Source of the DNA: Ichthyophonus hoferi
Lineage: Eukaryota > Opisthokonta > Ichthyosporea > Ichthyophonida > Ichthyophonidae
NCBI GenBank assembly: GCA_002751075.1
Contig: NAOQ01000114.1
Coordinates: 106,362-142,487 of the forward strand
DNA: 36,126 bases
Reading direction: 5' to 3'
The position numbers and the translations under genes were made by a program. Position 1 is the stretch's first letter. Each line of letters begins with the position of its first letter. Of the stretch, positions 35,941 to 36,126 are shown one piece after another. Below the pieces are notes generated by a model. That model had not been told where the DNA came from. It saw nothing but the letters and a program-made list of their open reading frames with translations, and ran no database searches.

Positions 35941-36126
35941 CCCCTAGACATATGTATATGTATGCATACATGCTATCAGACATACATACATACATATATA
36001 CCTACATACATATATACCTACATACATATATACATACATACATACCTACCTACATACATACATACATACATGCATACATACATACATACATATATACATA
36101 TTACATGTATGCATACATACATACAT
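35941..36126. repeat. (CATA)n microsatellite running off the window end
   Basis: Nearly continuous CATA/TATA/CCTA units in the intron after the third BTB exon, still running at the last base. The true length is unknown. Confidence 0.95.

Noticed and set aside
35941-36126. Regular repeats that might suggest a CRISPR-like array
   Set aside because: The unit is four bases with no spacers, so it is a plain microsatellite in a eukaryotic intron.
1-36126. A new multi-gene system or gene cluster
   Set aside because: The five genes have unrelated, well-known functions, are separated by kilobases and occur on both strands. Nothing in order or spacing suggests joint action.

Overview
The window is AT-rich eukaryotic nuclear DNA with spliceosomal introns (GT...AG, pyrimidine-rich acceptors, mostly 100 to 750 bp), AATAAA-type polyadenylation signals, many microsatellites and decayed Copia-type LTR retrotransposons. 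It holds five protein-coding genes that I can model: a class I phosphatidylinositol transfer protein (589-4612, +, N-terminus missing), phosphoglycerate kinase (7348-8800, -), an intronless ubiquitin-like/AN1 zinc-finger protein (23483-23929, +), farnesyl pyrophosphate synthase (27414-33015, +, 12 exons) and the start of a germ cell-less type BTB protein (34609-35923, +, cut by the window end). The farnesyl pyrophosphate synthase and the Ubl-AN1 protein read most like fungal versions. A soluble class I PITP and a germ cell-less BTB protein are typical of animals and, as far as I know, are missing from yeasts. Together with the AT-rich, repeat-rich sequence and long introns, this suggests an early-diverging fungus with an expanded genome (for example Entomophthoromycotina- or Glomeromycotina-like). 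A unicellular relative of animals is the alternative. This placement is inference.

Layout. 1-588: sequence upstream of the first recognised PITP exon. 589-4612: PITP, including an exon of only 8 bases. 4613-7150: gene-poor, with a decayed tRNA-Lys-like 5' half and an LTR-like repeat. 7163-9241: PGK with its polyadenylation signals, 5' UTR intron and TATA box. 9250-12200: no gene seen. 12230-18662: a graveyard of Copia-type fossils, one on the plus strand and one on the minus strand, with a 320-base assembly gap inside the second. 18663-23440: no gene seen, only short palindromes. 23483-24380: the Ubl-AN1 gene. 24380-27300: no gene; a second LTR-like repeat copy. 27302-33160: FPPS. 33160-34600: short tandem repeats. 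34609 to the end: the BTB gene, in introns loaded with TATG/CATA microsatellites.

The five genes are unrelated housekeeping functions (glycolysis, isoprenoid synthesis, lipid transfer, protein quality control, ubiquitin-ligase adaptor). I see no operon-like or pathway cluster and no new defence or mobile system. The most instructive local features are the 8-base exon, the contrast between the GC-rich, intron-poor PGK and its AT-rich surroundings, a tandem splice acceptor next to the FPPS active site, and a probably artefactual gap.
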